14,374 bases of DNA from Chrysochromulina tobinii (Eukaryota > Haptophyta > Prymnesiales > Chrysochromulinaceae). Of the stretch, positions 4,983 through 12,016 are shown one piece after another (positions within the stretch are counted from its first letter, which is position 1; every line of letters starts with the position of its first letter). The DNA is taken from contig JWZX01002108.1 of NCBI GenBank assembly GCA_001275005.1, positions 1 through 14,374 on the forward strand, given 5' to 3'. The notes beneath the pieces were generated by a model, which had not been told where the DNA came from, made no database searches, and was given only the letters and a program-made list of their open reading frames with translations. The translations under genes and the position numbers were made by a program.

Positions 4983-7535
4983 ATGAGGTCTGCCTTTCCG
5001 GCGCTGACCATTGCGGTGCTGCTCGGCGCGTTGTACCTGGCTCTCTCCTTCGTTCAGATGCACACATCGTCCCAGGACACGGCACAGTCGCTCCTGCGCT
5101 ACCAGGCGGCCGAGATCGCGCGCCTCAAGCGCAAGCTTGACAGCCTGCAGCAGCAACAGCAGCAGCAGCAGCAGGGTGACCGCACGGCGGCGGCGGCATT
5201 GGTGCGGCCGACGCCACCATCACCTGCATCGATCGCATCCGCCGGCCCCAGCGAAAATTTTCTGCTCGCCACGCGGCTTCCGCGAGACGCACCCGCCGTA
5301 TCACCTGCCGAGGCGGCGCAGGTGCTCCGCTCGCTGTTCAGCATCGCCTCGCTCCTCAACCGCACGCTCGTCCTGCCACCATCACACCCGGCGTTTGATG
5401 CGGCCGAGCTCGCGCGCCTCGGCGTGCGCACGCACTCGGCGAGCGAATTGTCCGCGCCGGCGCTCGCCGCTCTGCCCGAGGCGCTGCGCTGCTCGCACGT
5501 GAGGCTCGAGTCGCCGGCGGGGCTGGACTCGGAGCAGCTCGCGCACGCGCTGCGCCACTACGCGAGCACGCGCATCCTCGAGTTCGACCGGCCGCATGAA
5601 AGCTACTGCGGCCCAAGCCCGCGTGCGTCGGCGGCGCTGGTGACCACCGAGGCATCCTTGGATCGGCTTATGCACGCGCATGGTGAGAAGCTCCTCGCGC
5701 AGTGCTCGCGTAGCCTGCGCGAGGAGGAGATCAGCCAGTATTGGGACATGGGCAAATGCAAGGGGCATCGCGTGAGCGTCGCGCTCCCGCCGGAGATTTC
5801 CCGACTCCCTCGTGGCTCCGACTTGCTGGTCACCTTCTCTACGGGCTCTGTGGCGACGATGGCGCACAACTGGGTTGCCGCGCTGGCCAAGGCAGGCGTG
5901 CGCGAGGGCGTTATCATCGGTGCGCTCGACCAAAAGATGCAGGACGAGTGCACGAAGCGCAGTCTGCCCTGCGTGCCCGTGATCGGCGACCAATCGACCA
6001 CACGAGACCTCAAAAAGTGTAAGTCGGGTAACATCCGCAGCTGTCCCTCGCAATACCCAAAGATGTCTATCCTTAAGGTGGGCCCACCTGCCGCCCCTGT
6101 CCCGATCCCAGACTCGAACCCTGCCGCGATCCCGGACTCAAACACTGTCCCTAGTTCGGTAGGCCACACAACCCCTCTACCCCACCCACTCGTGCAGGTC
6201 GGCTTCTATCGCGAGCTCCTCTCCAGCGGCTTCAACGTCCTCGCATGCGATGCCGATGCCATCTTCATGGCGGACCCTCGCCCATTCTTGCGCACGCATC
6301 CGTGGACCCTCGCTGACATGGCCGTGGCCACCGACTGCATCGACGTGCCAGGCGACGCCCAGCGCGCGCTGCTGCACTGCGACTTCAACACGGGACTCGT
6401 GTACATGCGCGGCAACGAGGCGGTTCTCAACTTCACCGAAGCGTGGCGCGAAAAGGTGGCCAACGCTAAAGAGGAGAGAATCCGCGATCAGGCAGCCTTC
6501 AACATGATCACGAAGGCCACGCCCGGCCTCGCGACCTACCGCGACTCTGACGGTAAAGAGGTGCCGCGCGTGTACGTGGCATGCCGAGGCAGCGGAGGAG
6601 GCACGCCCTTGCTGCTAGGCGTCCTCCCACTCAATCGCTTCCTCAACGGCCACACTTTCTTCGTGCAACACGTGCACACGCTGCCTCAGGCGGAGCCGCC
6701 GATCTCGGTTCACATGACCTATCAGTTCGCCGAGGGTGCGGCGTTTGCGTACGGCAAGCGGCAGCGGCTGCGTGAGGCGGGCCTCTGGTTCGTAGACGAC
6801 GCTGACTACTTTGGCGGTGGCAAGTACCTTGCAGTCTCGACCAAAGGAGCCACGCTGCCGCCCGTCTCCTTCTCGCCAACTGCTGACAGCCGCGACGCCA
6901 TCAAACAGCACTTGGCGGAGCACGCCCATCGGCTGGCGGTGCTGCGGTCGTTGCTCGGCATCGCCAAGGCGCTTGGCCGGCGGCTGGTACTCCCACGCAT
7001 GCTCTGCTATTGCGACTACATGTGGAAAGAGATGCGCGCGTGCCGCGTGGGAGGCGCCGAGAGCATGCGGTTGCCCTTTGACTGCCCGATGGATCACGTG
7101 CTCGACACGCCGCTCTTCTTTGAGAATAATCTGGGCGTCGAGGTGCGCGAGCCAGGCTTTCTGAGCGACCCGCGCGTGCCGTCGAGCGTCTCAGGTTCGG
7201 TGGCGCAAGCGAGCATGCCCGCCGGCACGGCGCTGAACGATGTGCAAGTGCGCACCGCGCTAGCGCGGTTTGCCGACGCGGCTGTGCTCGTGCTTGACGA
7301 GGCAGACGGGCGCTTTTGTGGCTTCGCGGACGCCGCCGCGCACGCCGCCTTCGCCGCCGAGTCCGAGCGTGTGCTCACGTACGAGCGCGTACCCTTCTGT
7401 ACCATGGAGGGCTCCGACAACGCACCCCTCTATTCACGATGTTGCATGCCCTGGCATGAGGGCGAAAAGTTCTTCCCGTGCCAGTACGGCTTCGGCAAAC
7501 CCAAGGCGCTGCCCGCGTGTGCCGCTGGCGCGTGA
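4983..7535 (+). CDS. GT77-like glycosyltransferase (RRA/XEG113-related), type II membrane protein
   Basis: The ATG at 4983 opens a type II membrane protein. It has a short N-terminus and a signal anchor at residues ~6-26 (PALTIAVLLGALYLALSF), then a coiled stem with nine glutamines (56-64), as expected for a Golgi enzyme. The central domain resembles nucleotide-diphospho-sugar transferases of GT77 (plant RRA/XEG113 arabinosyltransferases). Its motifs are LLVTFSTGSVATMAHNW, a metal-binding DAD (423-425 in the unspliced count) in VLACDADAIFMADPRPF, CDFNTGLVYMRG, RDQAAFN and GHTFFVQ. A second domain from ~631 has GRRLVLPRMLCYCDYMW and PFDCPMDHV, like the XEG113 C-terminus. An N-terminal domain (~95-250) looks related to it. 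The frame is open throughout, 850 residues; removing the 120-bp in-frame intron (6078-6197) gives 810 and restores PKMSILKVGFYRELL. The sugar donor and acceptor are not determinable here. Confidence 0.87.
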   Translation: MRSAFPALTIAVLLGALYLALSFVQMHTSSQDTAQSLLRYQAAEIARLKRKLDSLQQQQQQQQQGDRTAAAALVRPTPPSPASIASAGPSENFLLATRLPRDAPAVSPAEAAQVLRSLFSIASLLNRTLVLPPSHPAFDAAELARLGVRTHSASELSAPALAALPEALRCSHVRLESPAGLDSEQLAHALRHYASTRILEFDRPHESYCGPSPRASAALVTTEASLDRLMHAHGEKLLAQCSRSLREEEISQYWDMGKCKGHRVSVALPPEISRLPRGSDLLVTFSTGSVATMAHNWVAALAKAGVREGVIIGALDQKMQDECTKRSLPCVPVIGDQSTTRDLKKCKSGNIRSCPSQYPKMSILKVGPPAAPVPIPDSNPAAIPDSNTVPSSVGHTTPLPHPLVQVGFYRELLSSGFNVLACDADAIFMADPRPFLRTHPWTLADMAVATDCIDVPGDAQRALLHCDFNTGLVYMRGNEAVLNFTEAWREKVANAKEERIRDQAAFNMITKATPGLATYRDSDGKEVPRVYVACRGSGGGTPLLLGVLPLNRFLNGHTFFVQHVHTLPQAEPPISVHMTYQFAEGAAFAYGKRQRLREAGLWFVDDADYFGGGKYLAVSTKGATLPPVSFSPTADSRDAIKQHLAEHAHRLAVLRSLLGIAKALGRRLVLPRMLCYCDYMWKEMRACRVGGAESMRLPFDCPMDHVLDTPLFFENNLGVEVREPGFLSDPRVPSSVSGSVAQASMPAGTALNDVQVRTALARFADAAVLVLDEADGRFCGFADAAAHAAFAAESERVLTYERVPFCTMEGSDNAPLYSRCCMPWHEGEKFFPCQYGFGKPKALPACAAGA
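5148..5174 (+). repeat. CAG/CAA repeat encoding a nine-glutamine run
   Basis: Nine consecutive CAG/CAA codons (residues 56-64 of the glycosyltransferase) follow a basic coiled segment in the stem. The single CAA interrupts the otherwise pure CAG tract. Confidence 0.95.
6078..6197 (+). other. In-frame 120-bp intron of the glycosyltransferase
   Basis: Donor AAG|GTGGGC and acceptor TCGTGCAG|GTC with a C-rich tract before it; phase 0. Its length is exactly 40 codons with no stop, so the unspliced message stays translatable. It would add a Pro/Asp/Ser-rich insert that breaks the conserved run PKMSILK-VGFYRELL. I read it as an intron because of that break and the splice signals. Confidence 0.8.
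6103..6150 (+). repeat. 24-bp imperfect tandem repeat within the in-frame intron
   Basis: CGATCCCAGACTCGAACC and CGATCCCGGACTCAAACA recur at 24-base spacing. If translated they give two IPDSN-containing octapeptides. Confidence 0.85.
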
Positions 7536-7694
7536 AGCGCGTGCAGGCAGCGCAGGCAGCCGGCCGGCCGGCGCGACCAAAGGCGAGAGACAAGGACGAC
7601 AAACTTTTTTATTCTTTGACGGAAAGAAGATACGAGTTTCGGGATTCATGAAACTCTCTTAGACGAAACCCTTTCACCACTTCCCCCCCGGGCA
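7536..7694 (+). other. Short spacer between tandem genes
   Basis: 159 bases between the glycosyltransferase stop and the STIMATE start. It includes a T-rich stretch (CTTTTTTATTCTTTG near 7602-7617) that would fall in the upstream gene's 3' UTR. The downstream promoter must be very short or overlap that UTR. Confidence 0.45.
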
Positions 7695-8769
7695 ATGGCG
7701 ATGGACGTCGGCAGCTTAACCGCGTCCGTGGAGGCGGCCACGGCGCCGCCGCGGTGCACTTTGCTCGGAGGCACCTTCGCCATGTTGGTACAGGTCGGCC
7801 TCATGGTATCTGCCATAGCCACGCTCGCGTACAAGCGCAGCACGGAGACACCGCGCCGACCAGTACGCTGCAGCGGCACGCTCGCGCCGAATCCTACACG
7901 TCACTCACCTCGCGCCCTCCTGACCGTTGCTCGCAGTGGACCGTTTGGTTCTTTGACACCTCGAAGCAGGGATTTGCTGGCGTTCTCCAGCACTTTGTCA
8001 ACCTCGCCTTTGGCGTCATCTTTGCACGATCGAGCAGCGCAAGCGAGTGCTCGTGGTACCTGGTCAACTTCACCATCTCCGTCGCATGCGGCGTGGTACT
8101 CCTGTGGGGGATCATGAAGGGGTACAACCACTGTGTCAACCGCTACCAGATCAATCTGCTCCGCTCGGGCGAATACGGCAACCCACCCAGCTGGAAGCCG
8201 TGGTTGGCGCAGCTGCTCATCTGGGGCTTCTTTGCGTCGGGCGAGAAGGTGCTCACAGCGATCGTGGTGATCATGCCGCTCCATGCGCACCTTGACGTCT
8301 TTGCGACGTACATCGAGCAGCCGCTCCTCGACTTTCCCGCCCTTGAGCTCCTCCTCGTGATGGTCTGCGCACCTGTTATCCTCAACATTGGCTTCTTTTG
8401 GGTCATCGACAATATCATCATGCGCAAGCGCGCGCCGAATTACCTAGGACACGAATTCGAAGGTGGGCTATCCGCCAAGCGCGTGCCAGGCGACCCTGAT
8501 CCGTTCCAGCTCGCCTCTCACCACGCGCCCACCATGGTGCCCACCACTACCACCCTTGTGGCGCAGGCGGCGACGATGATGACCAACCGCTCGACAAACG
8601 CCCTCTGCTCGAGGACAGCTGTGGATGCTGCCCGCCCTTCACGCCCACGCAGAGCCCGTGTGGAAGCTACGCACCCGCCTCGCGCCTTGCTGTCGAGATG
8701 GCTACGCCCGGCTCGCTCGCCGCCCGCCGCAACTCGGCCTCCGAACGCGGGACCGAACTCGTGCTGTGA
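7695..8769 (+). CDS. STIMATE: STIMATE/TMEM110-family ER membrane protein, three exons
   Basis: Multi-pass membrane protein of the STIMATE family. In animals this family sits in the ER, supports STIM1 activation and store-operated calcium entry, and has yeast vacuolar relatives. Model: 7695-7862, 7937-8462 and 8567-8769, 298 residues (human 294). Junctions are CCA|GTACGC to CTCGCAG|TGG (phase 0) and AAG|GTGGGC to GCGCAG|GC (phase 1). Splicing 1 rebuilds the family hallmark RRP-WTVWFFDTSKQGF. Splicing 2 gives HEFEGDDDDQPLDKRPLLE. There are about five hydrophobic segments: GTFAMLVQVGLMVSAIATL, GVLQHFVNLAFGVIF, WYLVNFTISVACGVVLLW, LLIWGFFASGEKVLTAIVV and LELLLVMVCAPVILNIGFF. Also conserved are LLRSGEYGNP and the closing WVIDNIIMRK. 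The cytosolic tail is acidic and then Ser/Cys/Pro-rich. No STIM or Orai partner is visible in this window. Confidence 0.92.
7863..7936 (+). other. STIMATE intron 1 (74 bp)
   Basis: GT-AG, phase 0, donor CCA|GTACGC and acceptor GCTCGCAG|TGG. It changes reading frame, and without its removal the conserved WFFDTSKQ block is not joined to the first membrane segment. Confidence 0.93.
8463..8566 (+). other. STIMATE intron 2 (104 bp)
   Basis: GT-AG, donor GAAG|GTGGGC and acceptor GTGGCGCAG|GC, phase 1. Splicing yields an acidic DDDD segment and a coherent tail ending at the TGA 8767-8769. Retention leaves an open frame to 8785 with an Arg/Pro-rich tail. The family is not conserved here, so this call rests on splice signals and the sensible downstream frame. 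Confidence 0.7.
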
Positions 8770-9323
8770 AAATGAAGTTGTATAGCTACGCTTCGAAAGT
8801 CGAATTCGCTCGTGCCGCCGAGTGAATATGAACTGTGTGTTCACGTGAGGCGGGCCTGACTTTTCGCCTTGCGCGGTTCACACCAGTGACACACACTCGA
8901 CAGGAAGGGACTAACGACCTACGCCAGTGCGAGAGAGATGTTTCGGATTCGCATTTGGTACGCGGACTTCGGTGTCGTGATGGCGTCGCGCGTGTGGCGC
9001 GGCCGCCGCGCGCTGGGGCTGAGCGTGCGTGTGGCCCGCCTGGCCGGCCCGGGCGCCGCGCCGGCGTGGCCCGGCGCAGCACATTCTAAATTTTTACTGT
9101 TTGGAATGGCGGTTCAGAATGCCCGAGACGGCGCGGCCCACACACCGCCAGTGGCGCCAAGAACACTGTGCGAACCCCGGCACGCGCACGGCGACACGCG
9201 CCGACACGCCCGCCGCCGCGCAGCCGAAGAGGGGAGGAGGCAGCCTGCCTGTGCACAGATCGACGGCACAGAGACGCGGACCCGAGTGGGTGCGATGTCA
9301 CGTTGCCAATTCCGTATCGCACT
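8770..9323. other. Convergent intergenic region, no gene seen
   Basis: 554 bases between the STIMATE stop and the stop of the minus-strand repeat protein. The long frames crossing it have no recognisable domain and look like GC-driven openness. A GTGAGG donor-like site (8845) and an ACTAAC...CGCCAG branch/acceptor-like site (ending 8927) could mark an 83-bp 3'-UTR intron of STIMATE. Around 9000-9080 it is extremely GC-rich. Confidence 0.5.
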
Positions 9324-9905
9324 TCATGCTACCACTGCGAGGTTCTCCGCCGGTTCGTGCGTCACTTCAGGCGTACCCATCGCCAGTAGCTTCGCGCCAG
9401 GCTTCAAGCCCGCAAGGACCATCGGCCCGTCCATCAGCAGCTGCCAGGCGCACCGCGGGGATGAGCCGCACCAAGTAAAGGGCGCTGCGAGCAAGCATGG
9501 ACGGGGCAGCGCATCGGCGCACCTCGAAAATCTCTCCGGTGACCTCTGGGCCGTCGCTCTTAAGGTAAACGGTCTGGCCAACGCACAGCTGGCAGCCATC
9601 GATGAGCTCAAGGTTTTCGACCGGCTCATGCGTCTCCTCGCCGGCTCCCATGTCTTTGATCTTCTGCGACACATTTCTGAGACCAGCAACCATGCCCTCA
9701 TCCTGGAACTCTGAAACACCGCGGGCATTCCACCACAGGTCATGGGGTGATGTCAGCGCAGAGCGTCGTGAATGCCAAGCAGCAGCAGCAACAGCAGCAG
9801 CACAGCAGCATCGCGACGCGGCATTGCCCGTCTCGCACCAAAGACGGTTCCCCAGCAGTCTCCGTTGTCCTTGAACTTGACGAGCTGACCAACCTGCAAC
9901 GCCAT
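9324..9905 (-). CDS. Small two-repeat (putative SH3-like barrel) protein, three exons
   Basis: Not recognised as a named family. Minus-strand model: 9905-9839, 9710-9523 and 9440-9324, 123 residues. The start ATG is in a good context (GAAATGG). The spliced protein is two copies of a ~60-residue unit. The matching blocks are VGQLVKF / VGQTVYL (5 / 66), GTVFE / GEIFE (19 / 81), GMVAGL / PMVLAGL (28 / 91) and GEETHEPVENLEL / PEVTHEPAENLAV (46 / 109). Each repeat is split by an intron at its FE glutamate (E23, E85). The alternating beta-rich pattern with VGQ, G-[TE]-[VI]-F and a terminal ENL resembles SH3-like/KOW barrels, but that is inference. There is no signal peptide or membrane segment, so it is probably soluble. 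The match between repeats, created only after splicing, is the main support for the gene model. Confidence 0.65.
9441..9522 (-). other. Intron 2 of the two-repeat protein (82 bp)
   Basis: Donor GAG|GTGCGC, acceptor CCTGGCAG|CTG, phase 0, directly after the Glu codon of GEIFE. Splicing joins repeat 2 halves so that they match repeat 1. Confidence 0.65.
9711..9838 (-). other. Intron 1 of the two-repeat protein (128 bp)
   Basis: Donor TTTG|GTGCGA, acceptor GTGTTTCAG|AG, phase 1, inside the Glu codon of GTVFE. It contains the CTG/CAG repeat near 9778-9811. Confidence 0.65.
9778..9811. repeat. Interrupted CAG/CTG trinucleotide repeat in an intron
   Basis: The plus strand has about eleven CAG-like triplets with a CAA and a frame slip. 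In the sense of the minus-strand gene this is a CTG tract inside intron 1. Read through, it would give a poly-leucine run, which the spliced model removes. Confidence 0.9.
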
Positions 9906-10034
9906 TTCGATGCAGCGCGCGCCGCGCCCGGGCGGGGAGGTCAGGAGAGGGCCCCCCTGAGCCCTGTGAGGGCGCCAGAAAGCAGTTCAACACAACGCGT
10001 GCGTGATGCTCTTGCGGAACGTGCGTGATGATTG
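9906..10034. promoter_or_regulatory. Upstream region of the two-repeat protein, possible divergent promoter
   Basis: 129 bases between the minus-strand ATG at 9905 and the first ATG of the weak plus-strand ORF. It is GC-rich at its left end with no TATA box seen. The call rests on gene arrangement only. Confidence 0.3.
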
Positions 10035-10301
10035 ATGACGACGTCGAGGAACTTGCCTGGAATGGAAGGCGCGTGCGTTTTGCCTCGGGAAATCTGTCTC
10101 GGTGCTCACAACTTTACGAAGCACAGCCACACGACGATGGACTCGACTTCTGGACGTCTTGAGGAACTTGCAGTCAAGCGCAAGGAGACGAAGACTCCGA
10201 AGTCGCCCATGGTCTGCGGTGGCCGCTATATCACCATCGACAAGATGCGTAACACACCGCCTTCCATTTGGGCCAAGGGGCAGCCCTCGAAATCCAAATG
10301 A
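10035..10301 (+). CDS. Small hypothetical ORF, weakly supported
   Basis: An 88-codon frame from ATG 10035 to TGA 10299-10301. I do not recognise it. The C-terminal half (from M at 10138) is Lys-rich and has normal-looking codon choice: EELAVKRKETKTPKSP, then GGRYITIDKMRNTPPSIW. The N-terminal half overlaps another short frame from ATG 10028 (MIDDDVEELAWNGRRVRF), so the real start, if any, is uncertain. A near-repeat of GACGTCGAGGAACTTGC lies at 10040 and 10153. It could be a small gene, a terminal exon of a longer gene, or chance. Confidence 0.27.
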   Translation: MTTSRNLPGMEGACVLPREICLGAHNFTKHSHTTMDSTSGRLEELAVKRKETKTPKSPMVCGGRYITIDKMRNTPPSIWAKGQPSKSK

Positions 10302-11533
10302 GCCAAAAATAACACGGTCATTGGCACGCAGTCTTTTGAGCGGGCCTCGTAGTGATAGGGTTCATAATACAGGTGTGTCATTCGCAGAGATCATTGGTCA
10401 ACCTCGTCCCGCGCCAAAAATCCACACAAGGCACGACCCATCGGCCGATTGGACCGCGAAGCGGGCCGATACGTCGACATGATACGTCGCCAATGGAGGC
10501 CCCTGCGCCTGAGCTACAGCCAGTCTGCCACAGTCAATCAGTTATCTCAGTGGGAGGTGGGAGCGAAACCCAGAACGGCTCCGGGTCCGGCCCCTTCGCC
10601 CTTGTGAACGCTTCGTGTACCCCCTCAGTCCGACTCACTCTCGGTCTCGTCGCTCGCTCCGCGACACTCGCTGCGGTGTGCGCGCCGACGCCCGTGCGTT
10701 AACGCGTGCCGCATTGGCGTCTCGACTAGGTCTCGAGGTATGGTACGGGCCGGCGGCCCGCAGGGCTGTTTCGAAGAGCGGCCGTCTCTAGGGCCCGTGG
10801 CCGTGCGTCGCCCCTTTAGCGCAGGGCGGGCGTGGTTCCCGCGACGAGGCTTCCCGGGGCATGTCCCGGGGTGGGGCGTTTAGACTTTTCGGCGGGTGGA
10901 TGAGGTCCCACTTCGAACCCCTGCCTATCTCAGGGGACTTGGGTTCACTTTCTGGGGTGTGGGAGGTAAGGGGGAGGACCCGGCCGAGCAACGGGCCCCG
11001 AGTCAGCAGTCAGGTAGGCCTCCGCGCTCCGGTCGCCGTCGGCGCTAGACCTAGAGCGGCCGGTCGACCGCTGCCATCCAGCTCTCAGCTGAGCTCAGCT
11101 CACGGTTCTGGGATGGACTTTGAAGTACATTCGTACCTACGAGCCGGCAGCGTACCAACCCCGGCGGTGGGGGTCCCAATGGTGGGGTCGAAGCACCGGC
11201 CCCGCCCCGTGCGGTGCGTCTGCGTGGCTGCGCGGCTACGCGCCCGCGCGGGGCCGCCGGCCGGGCCCTCTCGTCTCCGGACCGTCCGCCGCTAATCCGC
11301 CGCGCGCCTTTCCCTTTGCTGCCTTTGGCCTTAGCCGCGCGCCGCGGATGAACGCGGATGACGTTATCGGCGGATGTGGCACCGAGGGCCGACGCGGGGC
11401 GCGGAGAAAGTGGTGCTGCTGTGTGGTTGCGGCGCATCTGTGCTAGAAGTGGAAGGGATTTACTGACCCTGACTTGAGCACTTGAGACCCCCGGCTAAAC
11501 ACTCGGCGCACCCACACTAATCGGATCCGGTGC
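10302..11533. other. 1.2-kb region without a convincing gene
   Basis: No frame here encodes a recognisable domain. The longest frames (10861-11295 plus, 11051-11437 minus) are Arg/Pro/Ala/Gly-rich and overlap each other. The segment 10600-11420 is rich in short GC palindromes, for example around 10853-10872 and 11087-11100, and looks like structured or spacer DNA. I found no conserved rRNA, snRNA or tRNA signature. It may contain a non-coding RNA gene or promoter material, but nothing specific can be claimed. Confidence 0.5.
11087..11100. repeat. 14-bp perfect palindrome
   Basis: AGCTGAGCTCAGCT reads the same on both strands and sits in a cluster of AGCT/GAGCTC tetramers (11080-11102). Confidence 0.9.
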
Positions 11534-12016
11534 TCACTCGGGCGAGATGGACGAGGTCAGCCCATATTTCTGCAGGCCAAGGCAAAACTCCTTGGCCTTC
11601 TGCTTGTAAGTCTGCGTGACGACGGCCGTGCCCATAGAGTGCGCCTGCACGGTGATCGTATGTGCCTTCTTCCGCTTGATCGTCCTCACCACAGAGCAAA
11701 TTGCGCCAGTGCAATATTCAAAGGTGTGCACGTCGTCGTTATGAAGCAACACCTTCCAGTTGGCATCGAGACTGACATCCTCCTTGCGCATACTTTTCGG
11801 CTTTGGCTTCGGCCGCTCGATCACCGCCGTGCGGCCGCGGGATTTCTCCGTCTCACGGCCCCGGCCGCCATCACCGCCGTCGCCACCTTCCTGCATGAAT
11901 GTCGCCGCCGCACGCACGGGCGGGTGCACCGCCATCGCCACGGGGCGTAGGCCCTGCGGCAGCACCAGCGCTGAGGTCATCGCCGCCGAGAGCACGAGCA
12001 GAGCAGCATGTCTCAT
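11534..12016 (-). CDS. clpS: ClpS, N-degron adaptor of the Clp protease, plastid-targeted form
   Basis: ClpS hands N-degron substrates to the ClpC/ClpA chaperone ring of the Clp protease, here presumably in the plastid. The ATG at 12016 gives 160 residues. Residues 88-160 are the full ClpS fold. The substrate-binding pocket is intact: NDD at 93-95 in KVLLHNDDVHTFEY, and H126 in QAHSMGTAVV. They match E. coli N34/D35 and H66. The gatekeeper position (M40 in E. coli) is F99. The end GLTSSISPE is typical of plant and cyanobacterial forms. Residues 1-20 are a hydrophobic signal-peptide-like leader (RHAALLVLSAAMTSALVLP). Then comes an Ala/Arg region, a GGDGGDGG linker and a basic PKPKPKS segment. 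This layout fits a bipartite leader for a secondary plastid, though the classic Phe after the cleavage site is not evident. No intron. Confidence 0.94.
   Translation of the reverse strand: MRHAALLVLSAAMTSALVLPQGLRPVAMAVHPPVRAAATFMQEGGDGGDGGRGRETEKSRGRTAVIERPKPKPKSMRKEDVSLDANWKVLLHNDDVHTFEYCTGAICSVVRTIKRKKAHTITVQAHSMGTAVVTQTYKQKAKEFCLGLQKYGLTSSISPE

Noticed and set aside
6100-6125. tRNA B-box-like GGTTCGAGTCT on the minus strand inside the glycosyltransferase intron
   Set aside because: The flanking bases do not pair as a T-stem and no A-box or acceptor stem lies at the right distance.
8938-9714. Plus-strand 258-codon frame across the convergent intergenic region
   Set aside because: Half of it is antisense to the two-repeat protein, the rest is low-complexity Arg/Ala sequence, and no domain is recognisable.
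9367-9993. Unspliced minus-strand 208-codon frame over the two-repeat protein
   Set aside because: It keeps only one repeat in frame and reads intron 1 as a Cys/Ala-rich tract. The spliced model recovers both repeats and a better start.
10905-10930. tRNA T-loop-like GGGTTCGAAG on the minus strand
   Set aside because: The five bases on each side are not complementary, and no cloverleaf could be drawn around it.
11051-11437. Minus-strand 128-codon frame with Lys/Gly-rich segment
   Set aside because: Compositionally biased, no homologous motif, and overlapped by an equally long plus frame; not supported as a gene.
10500-11500. Ribosomal DNA or spacer, suspected from GC-rich palindromic texture
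   Set aside because: None of the conserved 18S, 5.8S, 28S or 5S core sequences I know are present, and spacer DNA alone cannot be identified by eye.
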